Assembly (NCBI GenBank): GCA_027064085.1
Contig: JAMOQH010000061.1
Coordinates: 1-53,355, forward strand
Source of the DNA: a bacterium
Lineage (GTDB): Bacteria > UBP6 > JAFGXH01
Direction: 5' to 3'
DNA length: 53,355 nucleotides
The position numbers were made by a program, and so were the translations under genes. Positions 1 to 9,594 of the stretch are shown piece by piece. The notes under the pieces are model-generated. The model did not search any database. It saw only the letters and a program-made list of their open reading frames with translations, and was not told the origin of the DNA. Numbering within the stretch: the stretch's first letter is position 1; each line of letters opens with the position of its first letter.

Positions 1-48
1 TTTGTAAATCTTCTTGGTGAATAAAATCTTAAAAATATCTTCATAATC

Positions 49-77
49 TTGAAAAATTTATTTAAATAAAGTAAAAT
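49..77 (+). promoter_or_regulatory. Sigma-70-type promoter of the tatD operon
   Basis: TTGAAA (49-54), a 17-base spacer and TAAAAT (72-77) make a near-consensus promoter. Transcription would start near base 84, just before the AAGGAG ribosome site at 88-93. The -10 box covers the ATG at 76, so that ATG cannot be the start codon of the following gene. Read by eye, not tested. Confidence 0.6.
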
Positions 78-99
78 GTCACTTTTAAAGGAGTTAATA

Positions 100-882
100 T
101 TGTTAATTGATTCACATTGTCATTTAAATTATGAAGATTATTTTGATATAGAAGCTGTAAAAACCAAAGCTTTAGAACATGGTGTTGATACTTTTATTGC
201 TATTGGAGCAAGCGAGGGATTAAAATCTTGTATTGATACAATAAAAATTGCCCAAAATAATGATAATATCTTTGCTACTGTAGGGATACACCCACATGAT
301 GCTATTTTATACAATGATATAATAGAGAAGGAATTGTATAAGTTTTCTGATAATAAAAAGGTTATTGCAATTGGAGAAATAGGCCTAGATTATTACTACG
401 ACCATTCCCCTAGAGAATTACAAATACTAGTTTTTAAGAAACAACTAGAGATGGCAAGCAAATTAAATCTTCCTATTATTATTCATACTAGAGATGCAGA
501 GAAAGACACTATAGATATTTTATCTGAGTTTAAAAAAAATAATAAAAATGCTAAAATTTTATTTCATTGTTTTTCGGGAAGTCAAGATTTAGCTAATTTC
601 GCTTTAAGTATAGGAGCATATATTTCATTTTCGGGTATCATTACTTTTAAAAAAGCAGATGATATAAGAGATATTGTTAAAAAAACTCCAATTGAATATA
701 TCTTAGTTGAAACAGATAGTCCATATTTAACGCCAACACCATTTAGAGGTAAAAAAAATCATCCAGCATTCGTATCTTTAGTTGCTAAAAAAGTTGCTGA
801 AATAAAAGATATTGATGAGAATGATGTGATTTCTTTTACAAGAGAAAATACCATTAGTTTCTTTGATTTAGAGATAAAATGA
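100..882 (+). CDS. tatD: TatD-family metal-dependent hydrolase
   Basis: TatD/YcfH-type metal-dependent hydrolase with a TIM-barrel fold. The family acts as a cytoplasmic 3'-5' exonuclease or DNase. I chose the TTG start at 100 because AAGGAG lies 6 bases upstream and the protein then begins directly with the family's first metal motif, DSHCHL. An in-frame ATG at 76 falls inside the predicted -10 box. Other hallmarks are the first-third motif VGIHPHD, GEIGLDYYYD (metal-bridging Glu), IIHTRDA, FHCFSG and the final VETDSPYL. Length is 260 aa, usual for the family. The stop overlaps the next ATG by four bases (ATGA), so it is co-transcribed with the TPR membrane gene and glgP. The family assignment is secure; the precise substrate is not known. 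Confidence 0.95.
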   Translation: MLIDSHCHLNYEDYFDIEAVKTKALEHGVDTFIAIGASEGLKSCIDTIKIAQNNDNIFATVGIHPHDAILYNDIIEKELYKFSDNKKVIAIGEIGLDYYYDHSPRELQILVFKKQLEMASKLNLPIIIHTRDAEKDTIDILSEFKKNNKNAKILFHCFSGSQDLANFALSIGAYISFSGIITFKKADDIRDIVKKTPIEYILVETDSPYLTPTPFRGKKNHPAFVSLVAKKVAEIKDIDENDVISFTRENTISFFDLEIK

Positions 883-2735
883 AAAAAATTATTATTATAG
901 TTTTGTTATTATTGTCAAATTTAATATTTTCTCAAGTTGTTGAAACTGATGCAAATGAAGATAGTCACTTTAAAATTTATTCTACTGATGTTAAGTTTAT
1001 ATCTGATTATAAAAATACAAAACAATTTGTAAAAGAATTAGATTTAAATTTATTATCATACATTAAAGATGAAAAATTAGAAAAAAAAGTTTTTGACTTT
1101 TACTATAATGGAAATTATAGAGGAACAAAATATTTATCCCATTACTTACAATTAAAAATTAATTCAAAAGCACTAGCTTTAACAGTAAAAGATAAACTGA
1201 AAATTTGTAAAATAATTAAAAAATATAATATAGATAGTGCTGATGGGGATAATTGTATTGCCAATACTCTATATCAAAGTTCTAAAATTGCTTTTTGGCG
1301 ATATCTTCCATATTATATTGCAGCATATATAAAATATGTTGAAATAGGAAAAAATTCAAACATATATTTTTATTCTAGCATTTATTTTTTAATATTTTTT
1401 TCTATGCTTGTTTTAATTATTTCGTTTATTCGTTCAAGTATTTTATTTATAAAAGATATTTATTCATTAATATTTATGAAAAGGCCTCACTATGAATCAT
1501 TATTTTGGGCTCTTTCTATAGGATTATTAGGATTATTTATACTTTCTTTTACTCCTTTGTTATTATTATTGATAGTGATAGGACTAATTTTTGCGTATCT
1601 TGATAAGAAATTTATTCCTTTATTTATCTTTTTTTTATTAATGCCTATATTAATAGAATTCTTAGCTAGTGAGTATTCTGTTTATGAAATAAAACCAAAT
1701 CTAACAAATAAGCTTGCCTTTGAATTAATTCATAGTGATATGCTTCCTACGAATAAACAGTTAAATGAATTAAAAAATGATAATTCATTTTTTTCAAGTA
1801 TTGCTCTTGCAAATATATATAAAAAACAAGGAGACTATAGATTAGCTTTAAAATATTATAATAATGCTTTAAAAATAAAAAAAACTGGTTTTTTATATAA
1901 TAATATTGCAAATATTTATGGAATAAAAGGAAATTATAAAAAAGCTATTAATTGTTATAATGAGGCTAAAGTTTATAACGATGATGTAGTATATTTTTAT
2001 AATATGAGCAAATTATATGCTCGTTTAAAGGATAGTGAGAGATTTCAATATTATCGTAAATTAGCAAATAATCTAAATAAAAAACTAGTTAAAGATTTTG
2101 ATGAAATATCTACTTTTAATATCAATAGATTTTTTATAGATAAGTTTCCAAATCATAAAAAATCATTAGAAATATATTCAAAAATTTCTAATGATAAAAA
2201 GAAAGATAAATATTTAGATTTATTTAAACTAAATCACAAGAAATATCTAATAGACTTAGTTATTGCTATTTTCTTTTACCTATTTTTAATTTTTACTTTT
2301 AGAAAGAAACTAAAGGCATCATATTGTCAAAGGTGTGGAGCTCTTTTTAATGATTTAGATATCACTGAAAGGCATAACTCATTTGAATTATGTGCCTCTT
2401 GTTATAGTATGATGAATACAAGGTCTTCACTTAAAAAAGAAGATTTAATGAAAAAAGAAAAAGATATCAGGATTAAAAAAATAATAAAAAAATATAGAGA
2501 TTTAATTATAAATTTAATATTGCCAGGTTCTTTTCTTTTTTATAAATTTAATTCGTATTTAGGAATATTATTTTTATTATGGCAAAGTTATTATCTTATT
2601 ATTGTATTAGCGTTTTACAGTAAATGGAAAATAATTGTAAATGGTAATTTCTTTAACTTTTCTATGATTATTTTTACAATCATAGAAATAGTATTGTATT
2701 TATATACTTATTTTAAACTAATAAAAAGGAGATAA
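879..2735 (+). CDS. TPR-containing polytopic membrane protein with zinc ribbon
   Basis: Unrecognised 618-residue membrane protein. It has an N-terminal signal sequence ending near residue 19, a soluble segment to about 155, hydrophobic spans near 163-187, 207-238 and 245-262, and two or more TPR-like helical repeats at about 305-400 (NNIANIYGIKGNYKKA type). Another span lies at 457-475. A CxxC...CxxC zinc-ribbon-like motif follows (C483, C486, C505, C508), and a last pair of spans at about 548-615. Signal peptide, membrane core and TPRs recall BatE-like or oxygen-stress TPR proteins, but I cannot assign it to a family. The gene overlaps tatD by four bases and lies 2 bases before glgP, so the three are almost certainly one transcript. 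The functional link to glycogen breakdown is unknown. Confidence 0.8.
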   Translation: MKKIIIIVLLLLSNLIFSQVVETDANEDSHFKIYSTDVKFISDYKNTKQFVKELDLNLLSYIKDEKLEKKVFDFYYNGNYRGTKYLSHYLQLKINSKALALTVKDKLKICKIIKKYNIDSADGDNCIANTLYQSSKIAFWRYLPYYIAAYIKYVEIGKNSNIYFYSSIYFLIFFSMLVLIISFIRSSILFIKDIYSLIFMKRPHYESLFWALSIGLLGLFILSFTPLLLLLIVIGLIFAYLDKKFIPLFIFFLLMPILIEFLASEYSVYEIKPNLTNKLAFELIHSDMLPTNKQLNELKNDNSFFSSIALANIYKKQGDYRLALKYYNNALKIKKTGFLYNNIANIYGIKGNYKKAINCYNEAKVYNDDVVYFYNMSKLYARLKDSERFQYYRKLANNLNKKLVKDFDEISTFNINRFFIDKFPNHKKSLEIYSKISNDKKKDKYLDLFKLNHKKYLIDLVIAIFFYLFLIFTFRKKLKASYCQRCGALFNDLDITERHNSFELCASCYSMMNTRSSLKKEDLMKKEKDIRIKKIIKKYRDLIINLILPGSFLFYKFNSYLGILFLLWQSYYLIIVLAFYSKWKIIVNGNFFNFSMIIFTIIEIVLYLYTYFKLIKRR

Positions 2736-2737
2736 CA

Positions 2738-5173
2738 GTGATTAAAAATAAGAAAGTTTTTTTTAAAGATGAAGTTAAAAGATATTTAAAATATGAGCTA
2801 TCTAAAACTACTGAAGATGCAACAAAAGAAGAGTTGTTTTCTGCATTTTCAAGAGCAATTAGAGATTATTTTATTGATTTATGGCAAAAGCGTGAAAAAT
2901 CTTATTTTACAAAAGAAAAAAAACAAGCTTATTATCTATCATCTGAATTTTTAATGGGAAGATTTTTTAGTAATAATATAATTAATCTTAAAATAGAAAA
3001 AGAACTTAAAGAAGTATTGAATGAATTTAATATTGATTATAATATGCTTGAAAATACTGAAATCGATGCCGGGTTAGGTAATGGGGGACTTGGTCGTCTT
3101 GCAGCTTGTTTTTTAGACAGTGCCGCAACGCTAAATCTGCCTCTGCATGGTTATGGAATAAGATATCAATATGGTATATTTAAACAAAAAATAGAAAATG
3201 GATTTCAAGTTGAGTATCCAAATAATTGGCTTAAAAATGGAAGTCCATTAGAAATAAAAAGAAGTGATGAGAAAGTTGAAGTAAAATTTGGTGGAAATGT
3301 TAATGTAAATTTTAAGGCGGGAGAAGCACATTTTCAGCAAGAAAATTATGAAACAGTTATTGCAACCCCTTATGATTATCCAATAGTTGGTTATGGAAAT
3401 AATAAAATTAATACCCTAAGATTATGGGCTGCGGAATCATCAGAATATTTTAATTTAGTAGCTTTTAATAATGGAGATTATGCTGAAGCATTAAGAAAGA
3501 ATAATGAAGCTAAAAATATTTCAAGAATTTTATATCCAAATGATAATCATAGAGCGGGTAAAGTACTTAGATTAAGGCAGCAATACTTTTTTGCTTCTGC
3601 TTCTTTGCAAGATTTAATAAGAAAATATAAAAAATATACAGACGGTAATTTATCTAATTTACATAAGTATGTTGCTATTCAGTTAAATGATACTCATCCA
3701 GTTGTTGCAATTCCTGAGTTAATGAGAATTTTACTTGATGTAGAAAGAATTGATTGGGAAGATGCTTGGGAAATAGTAAACAAAGTATTTTCTTATACTA
3801 ACCATACTATTATGCAAGAAGCTTTAGAGAAGTGGAATATAGATATTTTTAGGCCTTTGTTACCAAGAATTTATCAAATTATAGAAGAAGTTAACAGAAG
3901 GTTATTGTTAAAATTACAACTAAAATACCCTAATGACTATCAAAAGTATAATAATATGGCTATTTTGGCAAATGGGCAAATAAGAATGGCATTTCTGGCT
4001 ATAGAATCTGCTAATTCGGTAAATGGAGTTGCAAGGTTACATACTGAAATATTAAAATCTCAAGAATTAAAAGATTGGTATGAGTTTTATCCTAAAAAAT
4101 TTAATAATAAAACTAATGGCGTTACTCAAAGAAGATGGTTACTTAAGTCTAATCCTGAGCTTGCAAAGTTAATAACTGATAATATTGGTGAAGATTGGAT
4201 AACTAATCTTTCTGAGTTAAAGGGGCTTAAAAAACTTGGAGATAATAAAAAATTTCAAAAAGAATTTGCACAAATTAAATTAAATAATAAAATTAGATTA
4301 GCTGAATATATCAAAGAGCATAATAATATTGAAGTAGATGTAAACTCGATTTTTGATGTTCAAGTAAAAAGATTGCATGAGTATAAAAGGCAGTTATTAA
4401 ATGTTCTCCATATTTTGTATTTATACAATAAACTTAAAGAAGATACTAACTTTGACATGTATCCAAGAACTTTCATATTTAGTGCAAAAGCTGCCTCAGG
4501 GTATCATAGAGCAAAATTAATAATAAAATTAATAAACTCTGTAGCAGAAATAATTAATAATGATAAAACTATAAATAACAAAATAAAAGTTGTATTTTTA
4601 GAAAATTACAATGTTTCTTTAGCAGAAATAATATTTCCTGCTTCTGATGTTTCAGAACAAATTTCAACAGCAAGCAAAGAGGCTAGTGGAACAGGAAATA
4701 TGAAATTTATGTTAAATGGAGCCTTAACCATTGGCACTATGGATGGAGCAAATGTTGAAATTGTTGAAGAAGTTGGTGGTGAACATGCTTTTATTTTTGG
4801 TTTAAGCTCAAAAGAAGTGATAAATTATTTAAATAATAGAAATTATAATCCTATGGAAGAATATAATAGTAATAAAGAATTGAAAGAAGTAATTGACATG
4901 CTAAATTCTGGTAATTTAGCACCTAAATATCCTAATATATTTTCTGAATTGTTTTCTAGTTTATTATACGGTGCAGATGGAGGAATGCCTGACCCTTATT
5001 TTGTATTAAAAGATTTTAATTCTTATATTGAAGCTCAAAAAAAAGTTGAAGAACATTATAAAAATACTGATAAATGGATTAAGTCTGCAATATTGAATGT
5101 TGCCTCAAGTGGCAAATTTTCTTCAGATAGAACAATAAAAGAATATGCTACTGAAATATGGAAAATTAAATAA
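2738..5173 (+). CDS. glgP: Glycogen/alpha-glucan phosphorylase
   Basis: Alpha-1,4-glucan phosphorylase (GT35). It releases glucose-1-phosphate from glycogen or maltodextrin, using pyridoxal phosphate. At 811 aa it is full length for the family. The N-terminal SSEFLMGR motif and GNGGLGRLAACFLDS glycine-rich block are present, followed by QLNDTHP, the KTNGVTQRRWL block, QVKRLHEYKRQ and the PLP signature EASGTGNMKFMLNGA, whose Lys (about K656) should form the Schiff base. It starts with GTG at 2738, with AAGGAGA at 2726-2732. It is the last gene of the tatD operon and ends 2 bases before the convergent sigma-54 activator, so no separate terminator fits between them. No glycogen synthase or branching enzyme is nearby, so this looks like the breakdown side only. 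Confidence 0.97.
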   Translation: MIKNKKVFFKDEVKRYLKYELSKTTEDATKEELFSAFSRAIRDYFIDLWQKREKSYFTKEKKQAYYLSSEFLMGRFFSNNIINLKIEKELKEVLNEFNIDYNMLENTEIDAGLGNGGLGRLAACFLDSAATLNLPLHGYGIRYQYGIFKQKIENGFQVEYPNNWLKNGSPLEIKRSDEKVEVKFGGNVNVNFKAGEAHFQQENYETVIATPYDYPIVGYGNNKINTLRLWAAESSEYFNLVAFNNGDYAEALRKNNEAKNISRILYPNDNHRAGKVLRLRQQYFFASASLQDLIRKYKKYTDGNLSNLHKYVAIQLNDTHPVVAIPELMRILLDVERIDWEDAWEIVNKVFSYTNHTIMQEALEKWNIDIFRPLLPRIYQIIEEVNRRLLLKLQLKYPNDYQKYNNMAILANGQIRMAFLAIESANSVNGVARLHTEILKSQELKDWYEFYPKKFNNKTNGVTQRRWLLKSNPELAKLITDNIGEDWITNLSELKGLKKLGDNKKFQKEFAQIKLNNKIRLAEYIKEHNNIEVDVNSIFDVQVKRLHEYKRQLLNVLHILYLYNKLKEDTNFDMYPRTFIFSAKAASGYHRAKLIIKLINSVAEIINNDKTINNKIKVVFLENYNVSLAEIIFPASDVSEQISTASKEASGTGNMKFMLNGALTIGTMDGANVEIVEEVGGEHAFIFGLSSKEVINYLNNRNYNPMEEYNSNKELKEVIDMLNSGNLAPKYPNIFSELFSSLLYGADGGMPDPYFVLKDFNSYIEAQKKVEEHYKNTDKWIKSAILNVASSGKFSSDRTIKEYATEIWKIK

Positions 5174-5175
5174 AT

Positions 5176-7308
5176 CTATTTAATTCCAAATTTTTTCAAT
5201 TTACTTTGTAAAGTGGTCGGTTTCATTCCTAAAAGCTTGGCGGCACCATTATCTCCATAAATTTTCCATTTAGTTTTTTCCATAGCTTTTTTAAGATGTT
5301 CTCTAATAAGCTCATCAAGACTTAGAAATTTATCATTATTTTCATGTATAATCTGGGGTCTTTCTATTTGTTTTAAATTATAATTTAATGGTTCTAAATC
5401 TAGGGTATTATTTTCAGCTAGTATAATACCTCTTTCTATCATATTTTCAAGCTCTCTTATATTACCTGGAAAATTATAGTATAATAAAAAGTCTTCTGTT
5501 CTTTGTGTTATTTTATAAATATTTTTGTTCATTATTTTATTATATTTTTGCATAAAATATTTTGTTAGTGGAATGATATCATCTTTTCTTTCTTTAAGAG
5601 AAGGTGTGTATAGGGGGAATACATTAAGGCGGTAAAATAAATCAGCTCTGAATTTATTGTTATTAATTTCTTCTTCAATATTTTTATTAGTTGCAGCTAT
5701 AACTCTTACATCAATTCTAATTGTTTTATTACCACCAACTCTTTCCAATTCTCTTTCTTGAAGTACTCTAAGTAGTTTTACTTGTATTTCAATAGGAATT
5801 TCACCTATTTCATCTAAAAATATTGTTCCACCATTTGCAAGTTCAAATTTACCTATTTTTCTTTCAAACGCACCTGTAAAAGAGCCTTTTTCATGCCCAA
5901 AAAATTCTGATGTAATTAATGAATTATTAAGTGCTGCACAATTTACTTTTACAAATATATTGTTTTTTCTTTTACTATTGTTGTGTATCGCTCTTGCAAT
6001 CAGTTCCTTACCAACACCTGTTTCACCTCTTATAAAAACTGTTGAATTTGTTGGAGCAACTTTTTCTATTTCAAGGAGTACTTTTTTAAGTTTTTTTGAA
6101 TTTCCTATTATTTCACCAAAATTAACTTTAATTTCTTCTGATAAATAATTTGTTTTTTGTTTTAATTTATCTTTATCATGTTGAATTTGATTGATTTTTA
6201 TTTTATTGAAAATATTTAATCTAAATATTTCAATTAGTTCTTTGATAAATGAGAGTTCCTTTTGGGTAAAAACCAGATGTTTCTTTTTTGATAATATTAA
6301 AACTCCAAGTAAGTTTCCTTCAAATTTAATCGGAATTAAAACAGAATAATTAAGTTTATTTTTTATTAGAAATTTTTTTTCTTCAAGGTTCTCATGTATT
6401 TCATCAAAATTTAGAATATCTGTATTATTTAGTTTGTTTAATATCTTAGATGAGCCATATATAGAATCAAAAATATCAAATCTTTCTGTTCTAAGTTGGT
6501 TTTCTATTACAGAAATAAGCTTTATTTTGTTTTTTCTATATGATTTTCTGACTAATGATATAGAGTCAAGTTTTAAGTATAAATGGAGCTTTTCATAAAA
6601 ATCTTGTATCAATGTATTTAATTTATGTGAATCTGACGAAGATTTGCTTAATCTAAGCATTATTTCATATTTTTCATTTCTTTCTTTAAGATTCTTAGTT
6701 CTTAATTCTACTTCTTTTTTTAGTTGAGATAAAAATTGTGCCTTAAATTCGTTTGATTCACCTAGTTCCTTATTTTGTTCTCTTAGATTGGATATAAGTC
6801 TTGTCCTTTCTATTAAAACAGACATTGGAAGAGATATTTTTGTTAAAAAACTAATGTGATCACTATGATATATGTTTTTTTTCTTACTTGAAAAAAATAT
6901 TAGCCCTTTTACTTTTGAGTCAAGGATAAGTGGAATGGTTAAACTTGACTTTATTCCTTCTTGTAATATCAGTTTAGTTGATTCAGATTGAGGATTTTTA
7001 TGGTAATATTCTTCAAGGTCATTTATTATTCTTGGTGTTTGAGTTGTAATAATTTTATTGAGACTTGTTTTTTCTATCTGTATTGAATATCCTGTTCCTA
7101 GGTAGGTTTCGGAGTCACTGATATTTGCAAGTGCAAATATTTCTTTTTCATTAAAGCTTAATACTCCTACACCTATTCTGTTGTATGGAATAAATTTTAT
7201 AAGATTTTTGTAAATTGAATCAAAAATCAGGTCAAAATCATTTCCTTTACTGATATCATTAAAAATGCTTTCCAAAAATTCCAGTTTTTCAATGTTTAAA
7301 CTATTCAT
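5176..7308 (-). CDS. Sigma-54-dependent activator with two GAF domains (FhlA-like)
   Basis: Bacterial enhancer-binding protein of 710 aa. Two GAF-like sensory domains (about 15-170 and 225-365) are joined by a coiled coil (about 170-215). An AAA+ sigma-54 interaction domain follows, with Walker A GETGVGKE (428-435), the sigma-54-contacting loop GSFTGA (475-480, Ser for the usual first Ala) and Walker B GGTIFLDEIGE (about 493). It ends in a Fis-type helix-turn-helix (about 665-710; GAAKLLGMKPTTLQSKL) of the FhlA kind. There is no receiver domain, so it probably responds to a small ligand or redox signal bound by the GAF domains rather than to phosphorylation. Its start overlaps the end of the upstream U32-like gene by 8 bases and has its own AAGGA site, indicating one LysR-U32-activator operon. 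I saw no convincing -24/-12 target promoter in the window. Confidence 0.93.
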   Translation of the reverse strand: MNSLNIEKLEFLESIFNDISKGNDFDLIFDSIYKNLIKFIPYNRIGVGVLSFNEKEIFALANISDSETYLGTGYSIQIEKTSLNKIITTQTPRIINDLEEYYHKNPQSESTKLILQEGIKSSLTIPLILDSKVKGLIFFSSKKKNIYHSDHISFLTKISLPMSVLIERTRLISNLREQNKELGESNEFKAQFLSQLKKEVELRTKNLKERNEKYEIMLRLSKSSSDSHKLNTLIQDFYEKLHLYLKLDSISLVRKSYRKNKIKLISVIENQLRTERFDIFDSIYGSSKILNKLNNTDILNFDEIHENLEEKKFLIKNKLNYSVLIPIKFEGNLLGVLILSKKKHLVFTQKELSFIKELIEIFRLNIFNKIKINQIQHDKDKLKQKTNYLSEEIKVNFGEIIGNSKKLKKVLLEIEKVAPTNSTVFIRGETGVGKELIARAIHNNSKRKNNIFVKVNCAALNNSLITSEFFGHEKGSFTGAFERKIGKFELANGGTIFLDEIGEIPIEIQVKLLRVLQERELERVGGNKTIRIDVRVIAATNKNIEEEINNNKFRADLFYRLNVFPLYTPSLKERKDDIIPLTKYFMQKYNKIMNKNIYKITQRTEDFLLYYNFPGNIRELENMIERGIILAENNTLDLEPLNYNLKQIERPQIIHENNDKFLSLDELIREHLKKAMEKTKWKIYGDNGAAKLLGMKPTTLQSKLKKFGIK

Positions 7309-8413
7309 AATTCCTTATGTAGAATTTAGAGTTGGATGTTACACCTTTTCTCCATGGTATTATATAAATATTAGTTCCAAATTTATTTAAATATTTAATT
7401 GTGTAAGGAAGTTCTTTTTTTTTATTATTGTAAAAAATTACTTCCATATCAAGTTTTAGCTCAATAAAACTTTTTAAAATGATTTCTTTTCCTTTTTTAG
7501 AGTCTAAAACTATTCCTGTTTCAATAATATTACTGTTATTCTTATTTTCTGAGAAGAATTTAGGTAGTGAGTGAGTTGTTTCTTTTTTTATTTCTAAAAA
7601 AGGTAATTTTTCTATTTGTGTTAAATCACTATTTTCTATATTCGTAAAATGCTTTAATATCTTTTCATAGTTTTCTGTATCTTTTATATGTCTCAAATCT
7701 ATTAATTGTATAATGTTAAATTTAATAAGCTCTTTTTGATATTCATAAAAGTTAATTAATTTGGAGTGAAACATAATTGTTCCATCATTTGTTTCTAGTA
7801 ATGGAAAAAATTCATCATTTCTTTTAGGTTCTTGTAAGTATAATAACTTGGGTAATGTCTTTTCTTGGCTCTCTTCCATTGCTTTTATTAATTTTCTTTT
7901 TGTATGAAAAATTTGTAAACGACCGTAAGCTTGTATTTCTAAATTAACTTTAGTTTTTTTAGCATACTCTAATATCTTTTCAATAGATAATTCTCTTGAT
8001 AATACTATTCTTTCAACTGATTTAAATTCAGAAAAAAAATTATAATAGTTAATGTTATTTCCACCTGTTGTTGAGTCTAAAATAATTTTTAAATTCAAAT
8101 TGTTTTCTTCGATTATATTTAAAATTGATAAATCTTCAGTTCTTACTCCATAAAAATTATTTTTTACTAATATCTTTAATAGTTCTTTTATGTTTTTGAT
8201 GTCAGAATTAAAAGGTATAATATCAATTGCAAAGTATTTTTTTATTTTATCAGGTATTTTTTTAGATAAATTTAATGTTTCTGATAATGTTAAATTTATT
8301 TCTTTTGAAGAATATTCTTTTGATTGTAGTATAACTTCATTTAAAGAGTTATAAATTTGATTTATTTTTGTGATTACTTCTATTTGTTGGCTATTTTCTA
8401 CAAATATAATCAA
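7301..8413 (-). CDS. Peptidase U32-like protein lacking cysteines
   Basis: A 370-aa protein that I relate to the U32 collagenase-like/UbiU-UbiV superfamily. The evidence is the barrel-like N-terminal half, the segment IVLSRELSIEKI (the family's conserved 'RELS' strand) and the following AYGRLQIFHTKR, which aligns with the 'hGrmplaySaRC' segment of YhbV/UbiV proteins. Known UbiU/UbiV proteins bind a 4Fe-4S cluster with four cysteines; this protein contains no cysteine at all, so it cannot bind that cluster. The TTG start at 8413 lies 10 bases after the LysR stop. No strong ribosome site is visible there, so coupled translation is likely and the start could be slightly different. The C-terminal ~100 residues (ending IPWRKGVTSNSKFY) are not recognised. 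Family call moderate, function unknown. Confidence 0.65.
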   Translation of the reverse strand: MIIFVENSQQIEVITKINQIYNSLNEVILQSKEYSSKEINLTLSETLNLSKKIPDKIKKYFAIDIIPFNSDIKNIKELLKILVKNNFYGVRTEDLSILNIIEENNLNLKIILDSTTGGNNINYYNFFSEFKSVERIVLSRELSIEKILEYAKKTKVNLEIQAYGRLQIFHTKRKLIKAMEESQEKTLPKLLYLQEPKRNDEFFPLLETNDGTIMFHSKLINFYEYQKELIKFNIIQLIDLRHIKDTENYEKILKHFTNIENSDLTQIEKLPFLEIKKETTHSLPKFFSENKNNSNIIETGIVLDSKKGKEIILKSFIELKLDMEVIFYNNKKKELPYTIKYLNKFGTNIYIIPWRKGVTSNSKFYIRNYE

Positions 8414-8423
8414 TGTTAGGAGC

Positions 8424-9353
8424 CTATTCGTCGCTACAGCAAGATGATAATTTAGTATCTGTTGTAGAGTTATATTCTTTTAATAATTTAATAAAATTTT
8501 TACTTGCTTTTGAAAGATTTTTACCTTTTTTAGTGATAATAGCAATAGGCCTTAAAAATTTATCATTTAAAATAGAGATTGATTTTAAAGTTCCTGTTTC
8601 AATTTCTCTTGTAATTGTAGAAGATGGAACAATTGAAACTAAATTATCATCAACTTCAACCATTCTTTTAATGGTTTCAATATTATCGAAGTCCATTTGT
8701 ATATTAACTTTAACATTATTTTGTTCTAAAATATTATTAATATGTTTTCTTGTTGGAATATCTTTTTCAAATGCACAAAATGGTAAACCTTGAAGCAAAT
8801 CCATATCTTCAATTCTATCTAACTTAGCTAATTTGTTTTCTGGGTTACAGATTAAAACTAGTCTATCTTTTTTGAAATGGGTAATATCAATAGCTGCATG
8901 TTCTTTAGGGAAAGCAACAATACCCATATCAACAGAATTTGTTATGATATCATTATATATTTTATTTATTCTGCTATATTTAACAGAAACTTTAACTTTT
9001 GGACACTTTTTGAAATAAACTTTTAAATATGAAGGTAATTCATGTAAGCCAACGGAGTAAACAGTTGATAGTTTTATTTCGCCAGCAATAATATCGGAGT
9101 AATTATCCAGATGGTCTTCAAGGTCTTTAAACATTGATAAAATCTGAATTGAATATTCATGAAATATTTTACCTTCCTGAGTTAAAGTTAAAGAACCTTT
9201 TCCTCTTTCTATTAGGTTTACTTGGTATCTTTTTTCTAAATTTCGAATTTGCTGACTAACAGCAGATTGAGAAATAGTATTTATATCAGCAGCTTTTGAA
9301 AAGCTTTTGGTTTCAACTAGGTCACAAAAAATTTTAAATGTTTGAATATTCAT
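8424..9353 (-). CDS. LysR-family transcriptional regulator
   Basis: LysR-type regulator of 309 aa. The N-terminal winged helix-turn-helix (1-60) carries the family signature (SFSKAADINTISQSAVSQQI then LEKRYQVNLIERG). A linker helix and a periplasmic-binding-protein-like effector domain (about 90-295) follow. The overall look is close to the CysL/CysB-like subgroup, but the effector cannot be read from sequence. It heads an operon with the U32-like gene (10-base gap) and the sigma-54 activator. The ATG is preceded by GGAG, and a consensus promoter lies about 30-55 bases upstream. The tail ends in an unusual Ser/Cys-rich stretch (SSCCSDE). LysR regulators often control a divergent gene, but the divergent side here is not occupied by one: MarC is transcribed in the same direction. 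Confidence 0.95.
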   Translation of the reverse strand: MNIQTFKIFCDLVETKSFSKAADINTISQSAVSQQIRNLEKRYQVNLIERGKGSLTLTQEGKIFHEYSIQILSMFKDLEDHLDNYSDIIAGEIKLSTVYSVGLHELPSYLKVYFKKCPKVKVSVKYSRINKIYNDIITNSVDMGIVAFPKEHAAIDITHFKKDRLVLICNPENKLAKLDRIEDMDLLQGLPFCAFEKDIPTRKHINNILEQNNVKVNIQMDFDNIETIKRMVEVDDNLVSIVPSSTITREIETGTLKSISILNDKFLRPIAIITKKGKNLSKASKNFIKLLKEYNSTTDTKLSSCCSDE

Positions 9354-9381
9354 TTTTACTCCACAACAATATCAAGGCTGT

Positions 9382-9410
9382 AATATATACGATAATATTT
9401 TATATGTCAA
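9382..9410 (-). promoter_or_regulatory. Promoter of the LysR-U32-activator operon
   Basis: On the minus strand TTGACA (9405-9410) is followed by a 17-base spacer and TATATT (9382-9387), a near-perfect sigma-70-type promoter. It gives a leader of about 22 bases before the LysR start. The AT-rich region up to 9594 is otherwise without visible genes. Confidence 0.65.
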
Positions 9411-9594
9411 TATTAAAAATTAGAAAATCTTATTATTGAAAAAGTTTTATTTAAAAGAGCTGAGTGTTTTACTCCAATTTATATCTATTTTGAGATAATA
9501 ATGTCTATTTATTGATAATTTTAACTAATAATATATTAAGTGAATAGATTTTATTATCCTTAATAGGTTAAAATCCACAAAGGTGAGAGTATAA

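Noticed and set aside
1-24. Tail of an upstream gene (seven codons then TAA)
   Set aside because: Too short to support as a coding region from this window alone.
76-99. ATG at 76 as the tatD start
   Set aside because: It overlaps the predicted -10 box, has no ribosome site, and adds residues absent from the family; TTG at 100 follows AAGGAG.
8413-9018. Plus-strand reading frames over the LysR gene
   Set aside because: They are antisense to a well-conserved LysR regulator and show no family features of their own.
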